Shown here in pieces: positions 25,504 to 39,380 of a stretch of 64,000 nt of DNA (its first letter is position 1; each line of letters opens with the position of its first letter). The position numbers were made by a program, and so were the translations under genes. The stretch spans positions 406,090 through 470,089 of the forward strand of contig PUQB01000140.1 of NCBI GenBank assembly GCA_003024785.1, read 5' to 3'. Below the pieces are notes generated by a model, which worked only from the letters and a program-made list of their open reading frames with translations, was not told the DNA's origin and did no database searches. Source of the DNA: Selaginella tamariscina. Taxonomy: Eukaryota; Streptophyta; Lycopodiopsida; Selaginellales; Selaginellaceae.

Positions 25504-27427
25504 TGTGAAAATGAGGGCCATCTCTAATTGTCCTTATGGAACATTTGAATTTGTGTCTTTTTATATAGATCTTTTTTTTTCAAATCTAGGTTTTTCATTG
25601 CTTGGATCTATTAGATCTAGTTTTATTTATTTATTTTTGTCTATGACTATGCAACATGCAAATCCTTTGCTTGTGGAGTAGCTACTCATGTAATTGATAG
25701 ATGTTATACGGGTGCAACTGAACAATCAAACTGATGGCGCCATTCACGGCATGTGGTGCAAATCCTTTTGCTCTTGCTACAAATCCTCAAGTCAGCCAAA
25801 TTTCTTCTATGGAAATCTTAGGGATTACATGTACTATTGGTTTGATCACTTTACGATGATTGTACATATCATTTCTTAGATGATGCTCGGTGTTTGCATG
25901 AGTTTTTTACTTGTCTTCAAGAAATGACATTGTAGTGGTCTGGATGTAACAACTCGTGGGGTTGGAATACTCTTTCAGCAATCTTCAAACACATGTTTGA
26001 GCATGTTGTTGACTATGTTGATGCTTTTTAGCAATTGCATTGTATTAGTTAGCAGTTGTTTGATTTGGTGATATAATTTGGTGTTCGCTTTTAGAGCCTC
26101 TTGCTTTGTGTGGAGCCTAAATTGTTGGAGCGAATCAAGTTAGGCAATGTCTCATATCATTGTGCTAGCCAAAGAGCATTGTCAACAATGAAAATGCACA
26201 AGTGTGCGTCGAACACCTTCAGTCTATAATACTTGCATCTTGCGTGCTTTAATTCCACTTCACATTGGGGATGGTTTTGCTCTGATGGAGGTTGATGATA
26301 TTGTTACTTGTGTACTAAGACAAGGGGGGCCATGGATGTGGTCATGCAGTCCATTATTGGCCATGATGAGGTTGAACATACGTATCAGTGCTGTGAACGT
26401 TTCCCCATTGGCGTCAACAATATTTGGTTGGTGCTACTGTAATGGAAGGTCTTGATGGCAGATCTTTCAAAAAACAAAGAGTTGCACAAGTAGAGAAGGG
26501 TCCTCGTGTGAATAAATAGGTAACCACTTCATCTTTTTTTTAAGAGTGTTATCAAGGGGTTCACTTGACACCAATTCATCATGTCTTCACTTTTCAAACT
26601 CAATTTGATAATGTAACACCTTATGCCCATAACATAACATGTTATGTTTTTCGCTTAGTATTGGTCGATATAGGCTAAAGTTTGTCTTATATTTCCTTAG
26701 TTTGTGGCCACACGTTGCTGTCTTCATTTGCGTTGTGTAGTGAAGCCAATCTTCATTCTTTATTAAACAACAAAACACTCATGCTTTTTGTGAGATGAGA
26801 TTGACATAGCTATATGTGTAGATAGTCATAAGCTTGAGCTTCAATCTTTGTGGGTGGTATGGAGTCAAGCTTTTGATCTCTTCTTAATGTGGATTGGCTG
26901 ATTCACAATCATGTTAAGTGTGACTTTGAAAGGTCTTTCCCTTGTTTGACTCTCCCTCGTTCTTTTTATTTCTCTTACTTATATTCCACTTCATTTATTA
27001 CTTCTACCTTTGCTTCAATCACTTTTGTCTCCCCCTTACTTGTTACCATATTTCCTTAGATTATTATTATGATGCAATCACTGATCAGCTCAAGAAGCAG
27101 TATGTTGATCTTTTTGATTTCAACTTGTCGTTTGGGGTCAAGATTGCAACACATCATCCTATTCCAACTAGGGATATTAAGCCAATTAAGGTGCATATTG
27201 GTGTTAGTTGCTAAAGGAGATCAGGATTTTGAAGTAAATGTCAAGGAGATGTTGGAGAAGGGTGTTATTCGAAAATAGCAAAGTCCTTCAACATGCAAAC
27301 CTCATCTTGTGATGAAGCAAGATGGGAGCATTCGGTTCTCCATTAATTATTGCTTGTTAAATGCTGTGACTATTCTCGATGTGTACTCACTTCTTCATAC
27401 TGCAGATCTTCTAAATCGGCTAGGGTG

Positions 27428-27830
27428 TGTCATGAACCACCAGAATATACCAAGTTGATGCTAATGCTGATGCCAACACTAAAATATTCCTTTAGAATAT
27501 TCTAAGTTGATGCTGATGCTGGTATATGTCAACATTGTAATATTCTCTTAAAGTATTCTAGGATAAGGAATCGATGGTCTAGATTCAGATCTAGAACTAG
27601 AGGCCCAGATTCAAATCCAAACCAGAGGTCCATATTCAAATTTAAATCGTGGTCTAGAGATTCTAAGTCCTAATAAATAAAGGAGGCTAAGATTAGGTTT
27701 TTAACATTCTGATTCAACACAGTTGTTGGCGATCTCTTTTAATACTAAGTAATTAATATTCTTTTCTCTTCTTTTCTTTTTAGTTAAAACAATTCCATTC
27801 ATATTTCTATTATTGGCTTCGGCCATGATA
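27428..27830. mobile_element. 403-bp nested insertion with 5-bp target duplication
   Basis: Interrupts the reverse transcriptase of the old gypsy element: related sequence stops at 27427 and resumes at 27831. The direct repeat GGGTG lies at 27423-27427 and 27831-27835. The insert starts TGTCATGAACC and ends GGCCATGATA, so its ends are weakly inverted (TGTCATG / CATGATA). It has no coding capacity, and a TAATAAATAAA stretch near 27672 looks promoter-like. It may be a solo LTR or a small DNA element. Confidence 0.65.
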
Positions 27831-30292
27831 GGGTGAAGTTGTTGGTTCACCAAGCTAGATCTCACATTGGGTACTAGTAAGTTTTGATGACCAATGTGGA
27901 CATTCTTAAACTACTTTTTGGACACCATTTGACTTGTACAAGTTTTTAATGATGCCTTTTGGTTTGAATAATGCTTCAGCAACTTTTAAGTATATGATGG
28001 ATGAGGTTCTTTGTGATATGTTGGAGGTGACTACTGACTTCATCGATAATGTTTTGATCCATTCTGAGGGGAGAAAAGCTAGTTTGCAGGAAGTTGAAGT
28101 TGAAGTAATTTAAGTGTGTGTTTGGATCTAAGGACACCATTTATCTTAGATATCGCATTTCCCTTTAAGATTGCAAATCGATCCTAACAAACTTGTCGCA
28201 TTATGAAATTCTCTACATCAAAGTGTGAATGATGTGTGTAGCACTTTCTTAACAAGGTATAATATCTTGACCATTTTGTTGATCATCTTTGTGATCGTAT
28301 TGCACTATTGCAAGCATTATTGAAGTCATCAATGTCATCTCTTATTGGTTTAAGGATTTCAAGCATAACTCATGGCTCATTGTGCTCATGATTTAAGGAT
28401 TGCATTTACAAATCTTAAGGAACTGTTGATAACTCTTCCAGTTTTGGTGTATTTTGATTACATTCGTTCCCTTCATCATGTGCATGGATGTTTTTAACAT
28501 CAGTCTCAAGAGTGTGTTAATGCAAAAGAGTACAAGTGTGCTTGGTTAGCATATTTATCAGCCATATGTTGCAACTAGCAAAGGTGAAGTATTCCATGAT
28601 AAAAAAGTGTCTAATAGTGGTTTGGTGTTTGAGAAACTCTATGCATACTTACATGATTCTCGAACACTATTGAATGGTGACCATGTCGTGTGATCACTTC
28701 ATTATTGAAACAAAAGAACTTGGTTGGCCATACTACTCATGGGCCTTGAAGCTTCAATCTATGACTTCAAGGTTCTTCACTCCGCCCAAGGAGTTTCATG
28801 GCTGATGCTGATGCTCTTTCTCGAGCTCCTCTTTCACCTTTTTCTCTTCTCTGCTCATGAGGAGCTAATGGATTTTTCTAAATGAAGATTCGCTGTCATC
28901 GACTGTTGCTATGCTTGACATTTATGTTTGCAAGATGCAGAGCTGGATTTGCCTTCTTTAGATGAGATTCATGAGGCTTAAAAGTTGAGCTGTGAATATG
29001 AAGGCTTTGTGATGGGTTAAGAATTCTACATTGCTTGCCGATGACTTTCTATTTAAGCACTTACATTCTCAATAGAGCCTTTAGCACAACCTTTTTTTCT
29101 TTTGTGGGGATTGATTTAAATGATTATTTACAGTTGGTGGTGCCTTCAATCTTCATTCCATGCTTCCCCACATTTATCATGAGTCTCTTGTTCTAGGTGG
29201 GTACATGGGACATCATTGTGTGATTAAGAAATGTGCAATCTTTCTATTGGCCGAAGTTTAATTGATATGTGCATAGCTAGGTGTGTGCCAAGCTCGTAAT
29301 ACTCACCTTTGTATTGCGGAAGAACGGTTAGAGTTAATTACAGTTTCTCATCCATCTAAGTTGGTGGCAATCAATTTGATGGGGCCTTTTCCATGATCGA
29401 TTACTAATAACGAGTACATTTTTATCACTTCCAACTACTTGACTTTTGGGTGAAAGTGCTAATGCTATTGTTGTTAGTCACTTTTTCCTTAATTGAGTAA
29501 TGTTTCATCATTCTTGTTCGGAGTGGATTCTCTTGAACAATCATCTTGCTTTTATAGTTGAGGCATTTCACGTTTTGAAGTTCTCAACTGGGGATACACC
29601 ACACTTTCACAAGTGCTTATCATTTGCAAATGGATGGTTTGGTGAAATGGCTTGTCAAGACTTTCAAAAGGATAATCACAAGTATATGAACTTTCACACA
29701 AGGATGGTTATTTGTTATCTCTTCAATATATTTATGTCATTAGAGTACAAAGTTTAGTTAGTGTTTCACCATATAAGTTTTTATATAGTCATGATCTAGT
29801 GTTACCGATGGAGTTGAGTTACCTTCGCACTTGCCATAAGTTGCTGATGCTAGGTCCTAGGATTAGTATTTGACAAGAATTCTTCCATTGGTTTAAGTAG
29901 AGTCTATAGAACACTTGGGTTGCATATACATAGAACAACAATGGTGCTACAATTCTCATCATTGTCCACATGTGAAGTACAAACTAAATGAGCTAGTGCT
30001 AGTTTGTTTTTCCAAAGTTACATATGTGGTTTGGCCAAGAATCTCCTTACTCAATGGAAGGTATCATATCAAGTGTTGTGGTAGTAAAGCCACAAGTTTA
30101 TGACAAGTTTAACACAACATTCAACCTAATCCTTCAAAAATTGTGTATATGCAATTTTTAAAGCATTTCATGCAATGGGGTCATGAACAAATTGTGCCAC
30201 ATGTGAACCATTGATGCTTTTCCTAATGTTCCTTCAAATCCTAACCCATCTACTAGAGAACCCTAACAACTTCATCCTTATGAGAAGGATGA

Positions 30293-30457
30293 TGTGAAGT
30301 CCATGTGTATGTTACAATGCCGTATATTATTATTAGCATAGTAAGATTTTGGTAGTTGGATTGATTTTAATTTGGACCGACTCACTCATAATATCATATA
30401 TATAAACTAGGGTTGGGCTAATACAAGATGCACATTTTTGTATTCCAAGTACTTCAT
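30293..30457 (+). repeat. Right LTR of old gypsy element
   Basis: Begins TGTGAAGTCCATGTG and follows the pol tail (AACCCTAAC ... GAGAAGGATGA, the former polypurine region). It is clearly diverged from the left LTR, which shows an old insertion. Confidence 0.7.
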
Positions 30458-33400
30458 ATAAAATGGCATACATAATTTTAAACAAATGCAATTTATGTGA
30501 CAAATTTCATATTTGTTTCTTCATTGAAATATTCTATTTAAATTCTTATTTTATAAAGTCTTAATAAAGTTTAACCATATAAAATTAATAATAAATTTTA
30601 ATAATAAATATAAATATATATAAATGCATCATTGTTTAGTAGGTTTACATGAATAAAAAAGATAATACTTACAAAATAAAAACGTACACTTTCTATGTAG
30701 AGTATAGTATCATGTGCGTACTCCCATTCAATATAATGAAATTTAATGGATTTAAGATAAGTTTTAAATAAGATTTAAATAATTTTTATATATTCTTGAA
30801 AGTTTTTTTTTTTTATTATGCAACTTAAACATGACTTTGTGGCTAATAAATATAATATTGTTGAATAAATATTAAGACAAAGAGAAGCAACTTATATCAA
30901 ACAAGAAGAAATGAGAATAAAACTTATATTAGAATAAAAACTTATATAATGCCACAAGTTGATGATATTTTGATAGTTGGCATATGCAACTTATTTTACA
31001 AAAATAAACCTAAGGAGTGGCTATCACCAAGTGACTTTTTAGGAACAAGATGTGATGAAAAAGGCTCTTTGAACTCAACAAGGCCATTATAAATTTTAAT
31101 AATGTCCTTGAGTTTACTAATGCACTTGCACTTTTATGATATTAATGAATAACATTTTTTTTTGTTGATCAATGTGCAAGTGTTCTTAGATGATATTTAA
31201 TATATAATAAAACTCCTGTAGACTTAACACTTAAAAAGAAGTGCTAGAAGTTTTATGTAAGCATAAATTATATTTTAAAATGTTTAAGTGTGAAGTCTTT
31301 AAGCTTGAAGTAAAATAAAAATTATATATGAAAATGTCTAAGTGTGAATTCTTTAAACTTGAAGTAGAATATTTAGGTCCGTAAAAGTTAATCCAAGATG
31401 GCAATTGTTAAACATTGACCAATTCCACGTGATGTAAATGAATTACTTAATTTATGGGTTTAAGCTAATTATTATATATGTGAATTTTCAAAGGTGGTTT
31501 TCGCCTTTAAACGTATTTAAGCATAATGTACCCTTTGTGTGGGGATCTAGTCAAAATGATAGTTTTGAAACATGGAAATTAAGTCTTTGTTAATGCATGT
31601 TATAGTAGATAGTGCAAAACCTTACATGGCTTATGCAATGCCTATGGGCACTCCTTGGTGATGTGCTCATGCAAAATGACATGTTATTGCTTTTGAAAGT
31701 AAAAAACTTAATAATGTGGAAAAGCATTATTCACAAGCAGATGGCAAATGTGGTTTTGAGAAAAAAAAAAACATCTAATGGTTGGAAGAGATTAATTATT
31801 AAGAGGCACCATACAAGTAAGACATATTATGTTTGGTATAACATGGCTTTCCAAGTTGCCTAGCATGCGATTTATGATGTAGGCAAAGGTCAATTTCATC
31901 ATGTGTTTTGGAATGAGATAGTATGTATGAGTTCAAGTGCATGGTTTATTTTAAAAACACACACTAAGAAACCACACAAAATAATTTGGTGGTCATGAAG
32001 ACAATAACCATTCAATGGTTTAGTGGTTTTTTGATGATTATGCATGAGTTGTAGTGTGTGAGTTTTTGTGAAAAACTACACACAAACATTTGGCAATCGT
32101 GAGGAGAGTAACCATTTTATTTTTCTATTTCAAGATTTTTACATTCTCAGTGCAAATACGAGGTGGATCCAAACATTCTTTTAATCTTAATAAACCTCTT
32201 AGAATGGACCTCTTCACAATGTGCAATAGTGCAACTACAAAGTTCATTAATAGGTTCCCGTTCACGATTCTGCACCAAGCCTTTAACTACAATAGCATTA
32301 ACAAATTGTTAAGTAGCATATCAGCCAACTTCACCATGTCTTGAACAACAAAAAGCTTTAGAAGGGTCTCCCAATTCTTTGGCAATTATCAATTAAAAGT
32401 TAAACCTCAACCAAATACAAATGCAAACCTCAAAGTGATCATGTTCAAGCTTACCCATTTGAAGATTTCAATGTGGTCTTTTGTGGCCTTATCTATGTTT
32501 TTTTGGCAACGTCATTGTGTTCCTAAAACAAACACAACAGCATGTCACTATTGGAAAGCAGACAAAACTACTCACATCCTCTTCCTCATGTGCATGAACT
32601 TCCTTAAGAATGTTTGCAATCTACATAAAGAATCATATGGTTGAGGATACAAAAGCTAAAAATTTACTAGTTCTATCAATATTCTTGCTTTCATTGCAAC
32701 ATCAACTTATAGTACATCCTTCAACACTTGCTTAAGAAGAGGAAAGGTTTAGGTTATAGGAGAGATAAAATCTATGTTACCTTTGCACTACTTAGCACCT
32801 CTAGCTATTGTTGATTGTCTTCCTCTAATTTATCAATTTTTTAGAATGAGCTTCACTGTCATTCACAATTTAGCAGTGTTGTTGTCTTCTCCTGCTCCAA
32901 CCACAATGATGACTTCAAAGCATGATGAATTCTTGGCTAAAGCTTAAGACCTTGAAGTTGCAATGAGGAGAAGGGAGGCGCCACCATGTTGGGTGTACAC
33001 CAAAGGTGCGACGATGTTGGAGCTAAGATAAAGACTTAACCCAAAACCCTATGGTTGACGACACAATTAAGCATGCCACAATTGGAATCACGTGCCAAGA
33101 GGATGTCTTTAAACAAAGTTAACAATAAATATTTATTTGTAAATGGTTTTTTATGAAATTAAGGTTGTGAGACATGTTTAAGATAAAGTTTTTTTTTTAT
33201 ATAAGTTATTAGGCTTGATAAGAGCACCATCTTAAAAATATGGACTTTGAAACAAATTTGTGTCTGCCATCTCCACTTCTAAAGAAATAGTAAGCATTTA
33301 AAAAGTTAGAGTAAAGGTGCAATGTTATATGTAAGGCATGCAATGCACAAAACCAATAATAAATTCTTACAATATGTTGTATTAAAAAAGGTTTGTGTTC

Positions 33401-34740
33401 ATTCCATCAATTTGGATCTCAAGATCTTTTGTGATAGGCAAATGATCCAAGTGAATGTAATCTTTAATTAAGATGCACACATCTAGTAGAGTTGAGAGAC
33501 GTTAGGGAATTGTAGCAAGTGACTCCTATATAAACTAGCATGTTAGGCAAAATAGTATAGGGGAGACAAAGATTGGACATTTGGGTTTTTAATTCTTGGT
33601 CTATTGAACAACTTCTACTCACAATTATATAGCACACAATAGATACCCAAGAGTTGTCCTCATGAGAAATCTCCAAGTTATATCAAGTGCTGTGTTTTAA
33701 GTCTTTGGCATCATCATAAAACAATTCTGGCAAGGTTTTATTATTGTCACAAGTGGTAGGCCAAATCAATTACTATTGGTGGTAAAAAATGACACCTTGG
33801 ACATATTATTGTGGCCCAGGCCTCCACATGCCTTTTGGGTTGACAATGGGCAGTTACACTTGCCAAATGTGAATCATGCAATGGTGCAAAAGTAACAAAG
33901 GTCTCCATATTGGTGGTATAAGGAGAGGGCAAAAGATTGATAAGAATGTTTTCTAAATCTAGTTTCTACATGCATATGTCATTCGTTGCACATGAGGTAG
34001 TAACCAATCTTGTTTTAAGAACTATTGGAGTTGTCGAGGATCAATGTACATATTTCAATTTGGTGCTACTGAAAACCACATGAAAGCCACTTTATTAATG
34101 TATACACAAAACAAAGTGTTGACCACATGGGAGACAAAGCTCATCAAAGTGTAGAATGAGCCAAATGTGCTTGAGGAGCATATTACAATTACTAGGACAC
34201 TAGCAACATCAACACCAACAAGGGATCAAAAGAGGTTGAAGTCTATTATTAAGCTAGCAAGAGTGTTTGACAACACATAAGTTGTTGAAGCGACACAAAT
34301 TACAATATTGGGTATGAAATATGTAGGCCTAGATACAGTGACAAGGGTGTCTAGTCTAACAAAACAAATTGTGCAAAGATAGCAACTCTGCCATGCATAT
34401 TTTGTCAAAACTTATAATACAATACCAAAACTTATGCTCATTAACCACAACATAAACCATTCTACTGGAAGATGCACATTAAACTATAGACAAAGTCACA
34501 TTATTAATCACACATTCAAAATCATATACTGCCACATTACAAACCACTACAAAAGCTAATTCCCCATTCACCAGAAAAAAAGAGCCATCACATTTATGTG
34601 GTGAAATGGTTAACCACACCCAAAAAAAGCCACACTCATCATCTCTTTGTGTATTTCACATATGAACAAGAATTATTTGTTATAGTTCATACATTAAAGT
34701 TATGAAGACACTAGTACATTAATTAATAGACCCATAACCC
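30458..34740. other. AT-rich transposon debris
   Basis: No intact gene. At about 31290-31600 (+) a KCEFFKLEVEYLG-like stretch, then NYY and PFVWG-like patterns, mark the reverse transcriptase/RNase H boundary of another gypsy-type element. Open frames at 31612-31863 and 32090-32644 resemble nothing I know. About 32055-32090 holds an imperfect hairpin (GTGTGTGAGTTTTT / AAAAACTACACAC). The rest is uninformative. Confidence 0.5.
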
Positions 34741-35130
34741 TTATGGACCCCTTATTTAGTTAACTTAGTGAAGTTTTTACCTAACTAGTTGTCCTTAATC
34801 CTTAAGTTCTTAGGTTTACCCAACTACCCTTAACCTAGTTGTTCTTAACATGGTGAACTTATTTCTAAGCTACTTCAATTTGATGAATTTATTCTTAAGT
34901 TGAACCTTAACTCAATTATTATTCTTAATCTAATGAGTTTATTCTTAAACTTATATCCATGGGCTTAATTAATTAATGACTCTTAATTGAGTTGTTATTC
35001 TTAATGTGGTGAGTTTATCCTTAAGCTATACCTCAATGACCCTATCCTTAACTTGGTGAGTTTAAACTTTTAACCCAGTTGTTATTCTTAATCTGATGAG
35101 TTTATTCTTAAGTCATGTTATTAGTGTCAC
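34741..35130. repeat. Degenerate TTAA-rich motif array (inverse of that in the duplicated unit)
   Basis: Repeated variants of GAGTTTATTCTTAA and GTTGTTATTCTTAA. These are the reverse complement of the motifs at about 23160-23500 and 62080-62420, so one repeat family is present in both orientations. No coding capacity. Confidence 0.5.
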
Positions 35131-35339
35131 ATGGGTTTAAAATTGGCCATTGATAGGGTGTTGATGACAGACATACACACATTGAATAAACTTCTTATAT
35201 AAGTTATTTACATAATGGTGAGCTATTTAAGGTGTATATTAGTTATAAACCATTACACATACGGGTTTAAATGTTCATCATACATGATGAAAGTTACTTT
35301 TGGATGAATTTCTATATGGAGATAATATATAAGGAATGT

Positions 35340-36170
35340 AACAAATGTGGTGATAGATACATTATCACATGTTACCAAGTTGCTTAATGAAATACATTAT
35401 GATTGCTCAAACTAAGGATCAAGAAGTTAAAAAGTTGCTTTTTATGCTTGTAAAATTGTATATTATGCATGATAGCATGCATTTTATAAGGGGTGATTAT
35501 ATGTACCTAAGGATAGATAAATACTTTTTCATATTATGTTTGAGATACATCCACTAGTTGTACACTTAGGCAAAAGAAGACATATGATCTAATTAAACAA
35601 AGATCTTACTGGAAAATATGAAGAATGATATATGTAATTTAATAAAAACACGTATACATGTTAGTCAATTAAGGTTAAAAGAATTGCCCATTGGCTTGTT
35701 ACATTAGATAAAAGTTTGACAAGAAGTTGAAAAGTATCTCTATGGTTTTTATTATTTATTTTCCAAAAACATAGGAAAAACATGAGCAAATATGGATTAT
35801 AATTAAATATCAAACTAAATATGTTTATTTTTTACATCTTAAAAAAGATGTTAAAGTTGCGGACTTAGAATGGTATCGTCAAGCCAAGTATGTTAATAAA
35901 CATCATTCATTTCAAAACTTTCATATGGGTGGTAGAGTTTATGTTTGAGTGCTATTTTCTTCAACTTATAAAAAATCTTTTATTGAAGTATTATGTAAAG
36001 ATAAATGTGATAAAGTGATTCCTAGGTATGCTGGTCCATTTAAGATTATTAATTCTTATTGCTTATAAATTTTAACTACCTACTAGGGTGCATATACACC
36101 TTGTTTTTGATGTGAACTAATTTAAAAATGCTTTATTTGAGGTGAATATTGAATTGATATTTTTAAATAT
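35340..36170 (+). pseudogene. Integrase and C-terminal region of a decayed Ty3/gypsy element
   Basis: Starts after a VVDALSH-like RNase H end (about 35350). Next come an integrase zinc-finger-like KTYDLIKQRSYWKNM pattern (about 35578) and a C-terminal region with HLKKDVK, RYAGPFKI and a LP...G..HLVFDVN pattern (about 35830-36120). Many stops and frameshifts. The integrase core between them is largely gone. Confidence 0.55.
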
Positions 36171-37690
36171 GCACAAGTAAGAGATAACTTCAAGAGAACT
36201 TGATGATGCTCATCTAAAATGCCGACATGGTAATAAATAATTTAATGTGTGCACACTAAAAACTCAATTACAATTCTTCAATCTTTGAGGATAAAGATAT
36301 TTGTAAAGGGGGAGAAATATAAAGAAGTATACTTACATAATAAACTCATAAGTATTAGGTGGAATATTTAGGAATATACAAATGACATGTGTATATAGAT
36401 TTAGAAGTCCCATTACAAATACTTAGTCTATAAATAAAGAGTTATAAATAGAAGAGTCCATAAATAATATAGACCTAAGGAACAAAGAATTTAGGGTGAT
36501 CATGGATTCTTAAGATGAGTTGAGTACTAACGAAAAGTTGTGTGTTAATCACACAATATTGCAAGTTTGCATATTATTGCTAAGAGAAACACCGCACATT
36601 CATTAGTTGGGAGGTTTGAATTGGGGATCTTGTGTGTGTGTTCATACACATGTGTTAGAAGCGTTATAAGTGATTATCCTAAGTCGCCTCATTGGTACTT
36701 GTTGTGGCTTAAAAGTTTAGTTGTGGAGGTCTTTGTCTAAACATTTATTGTTTCTCTCATGGAACTTTGAGTTGAGCTCTTCTACATTTACATGATATGC
36801 ACAAATTGAATTTATCTCGATTCACATGCTCCCTTCATTTGGATTCAAGGAACACATGTTGTACCTCTAACCTTGGGCACTCTCTGTTTCATCAATGACA
36901 ATGATAATGATATTGATCAATCACTCCCCTCACTAGTCATTGTCATCACAATGCAAATGCTTTCATCCCTACAATCAGACATTTATGGGTAGTGATTACC
37001 ATGTTGAGGGTGCTTTTTGGTTTATGTTGTTCAATTAGTATGACCACAAAAATTATTAAAAATCCCAATTTTGCTCATGTCATCCTTTTATAACTTTGTT
37101 TGATTACACTACTTTGGTGTTCATATTGTTGCTCCTCCACACTATTTGCCCTATCTATGCCACTCCCTTGTGAACTTCACATGTCTTGTTGGTTCCTATC
37201 AAGTGACATGTGGTTCTCTATGTTCTTAACAATTCCACCCTTAAACTTTAAACATGGACTCGTCTCTTCTATGCCTCAAGTAGGGGAATTCTCTAACACT
37301 CATTTGGCATTGTCTAGCTCACTTTGCCTTTTTAGCTTCTCTTCTTAATCACCTAACTAGTTGGTACTCAATCACTCTAAGTTGTTTTAACAAGCTTTCC
37401 AACCTTGGCAATAATGTTTACTATACCTCAACCTTCAGATATTTAAAATTTTAAAATCTTTTTCGTGGTTTCCATAAATCGTTGTCATCTTTGCCTGTCA
37501 AGTGTGGAAGAATTGGTCATTAGGGCTTCTCTATTTGTGCCAAACGATTGCAAGCGGTTTGTGCCTCTTGGATGGTGTTTGTTTAGAAAAGTGTCCACTA
37601 TAGAATGTTTACTCTTAGTCATCTTGTTAGAGTTTGATTCAAAGGGCCAACATGTGGTTGCAAATGGCCATCTGGCATCACATGATCCAA
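36171..37690. other. Spacer with no identified gene
   Basis: AT-rich sequence with short open frames (37100-37348, 37465-37704) that match no family I know. Near 36300 a GGGGGAGAAATAT stretch may be the old polypurine tract of the preceding gypsy remnant. Confidence 0.4.
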
Positions 37691-38100
37691 TTCTAAGTTT
37701 TTAAAATGTCTTAAGAGTCTAACTTAGATGCTTAAATAGGTAAGAGACTTAGGGTCCCTCTCTAGCCCCTAAAGTACCCCAAAGATAAATAGAGTAGATT
37801 AAGATCTAAACCCAGGAGACCTAACATATCCATGCCCTAACCCTACGAAAGAGACATGTGCTCCTCAATGTTCCGCATAATAAGACCAAGGCATCATCAT
37901 TTACCCTTGAAGGAATTATCCTCATCAGAGTGTACAACCCTTATGGAACCATAAAGAGTAACTTGACTCACAACTAACCTCTAAAGGGTTTGTATGGCCA
38001 AGTTATACCCTAGACCTAAGGTTAGTCTTAATGACAACATAAGTGTGTGCCTTAAATGAACATGAACGTTCTATTAAGCAAACCTTTAAGGACAACCCTA
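37690..38100 (+). repeat. Inverted repeat arm A (partner 50365-50770)
   Basis: Its reverse complement matches 50365-50770 in the same order of blocks, for example GGTATAACTTG, CTGATGAGG, ATGCCTTGG and CATCTAAGTTA, at roughly 70% by eye. The arms are about 12.3 kb apart. They may be terminal or subterminal parts of a large element, or two copies inserted in opposite orientation. Confidence 0.6.
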
Positions 38101-38792
38101 AACACATGACCACATAAGTACTTCATGCAAAGGACCTCACTAATAGTTTTAGGATGTTGAACCCCTAGAAATGTTCACACACCCCTAGCCAAGTGTGCCA
38201 ATGAGCATACCCTTTTATGAGGGTTGGTAATTTTGGCAAGTATCTGTGCTTAACGACTCCCATGGGTCATATCATGATTCAATGCTAAAGATCTAACCTC
38301 CCATGCCGAAGGCTTAACACTTTTATGCGAGCACATAAGTGTTTGTCAGAGCATTCAAATGGTGTGACTTGCTAACTGCCACCTTATAACCCTTTCTATG
38401 AACCCTTAGAAACTTAGTAAATAGAACATGTTGTTAGGATTTTATATTCACAATTGAACAAGGATACAAAACTATACTCACATTTGAATTAACCTACTTA
38501 ATTGTGAGTGTTGCTCTTAATTTAGTGTGAATGAAGAGGCTAAAGACAAACCTACTAGTAAAACATGTACCTTAAATAAAACCCTCCATGTGTGTGAATG
38601 GTTACTAGAAGAAAGGAGTTAGTTAACCCTATGGATGCAACGTACTCAATCATAATAGTGCAAATTTGTTAACGCTTAAGGGTAGGCTTACCCTTAGGGT
38701 GAAGTTAAGGTGTGTGCTGTTACAAACAAGAAAGAAGGAACTAAAGACCTTTTAATCTTTAACATGTCATCCTCATACTTACATTAATATAC

Positions 38793-38999
38793 ATGACTGT
38801 TAAACAGAAAACCGACTTTTCATGTTTAACCGTTGCCTTAGATCATATTGATGGGACAGACGGTGATGGAGCACCTAGAAGCAGTGGCAAGAAGAAGAAC
38901 AAGAAAACCTCAGCTTCAATGATCCAGTGCATGAAGGAATCGAACCAGATGATGGGAAAGCAGTTTGACCTGAGGATGCAGCAGTATGAACGCTCCTAG
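38793..38999 (+). pseudogene. Possible PIF/Harbinger ORF1 (DNA-binding partner) remnant
   Basis: Short 68-residue frame with a Lys-rich block (GKKKNKKTSAS) and a Met/Gln-rich amphipathic tail. It lies directly upstream of the transposase in the same direction. PIF/Harbinger elements usually carry a Myb/trihelix-like protein beside the transposase; the composition fits the C-terminal part of such a protein, but no Myb domain is visible. Assignment rests mostly on position. Confidence 0.35.
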
Positions 39000-39380
39000 T
39001 TTGGCTTCCCACACTACGGACTTGCTCGCTAGAAATGCAGATTTCAGCGAGTTATTTGCCAAGTCGTTTGCGATCTCAGTGCGATTTGTCAACACCTTGA
39101 GAGTCTAAAGAGTAGTTGTTTAGATCATGTGTTTTGCATTTATGTTGTTTGAATTTCTTTCATTGATTTTAGTTTATTAAAACTTATTTGTTTCACAGTT
39201 GAACAACGCTTTAGAAGGTGAATGACGTGTCCGGCCTAGGACAATGCAGCTCATTGGCCAAGCTTTATGCTAGCAGTGGAGGGGTTTCGAGATTTCACCA
39301 GGAGTTTGATGTAAGTCTGTATTTGATTTGTTAGAAGACCAGATGACAACTTCGACTACACTATCATTCTATAACAGCAA

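Larger units (their letters stand above)
25349..30457 (+). mobile_element. Old, decayed full-length Ty3/gypsy element
   Basis: Related along its whole length to the young element at 42991-46767 but about 25-30% diverged by eye, with many stops. Order on the plus strand: left LTR, gag remnant (about 25690-26460), protease region (about 26590-26900, active motif now VDIG), reverse transcriptase (27060-28260, broken by a nested insertion), RNase H (to about 28840), integrase (about 28900-29760), C-terminal tail and right LTR. Unlike the young element it still has the RNase H to integrase stretch, so it shows the original structure. I could not find a convincing target-site duplication. Confidence 0.8.
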
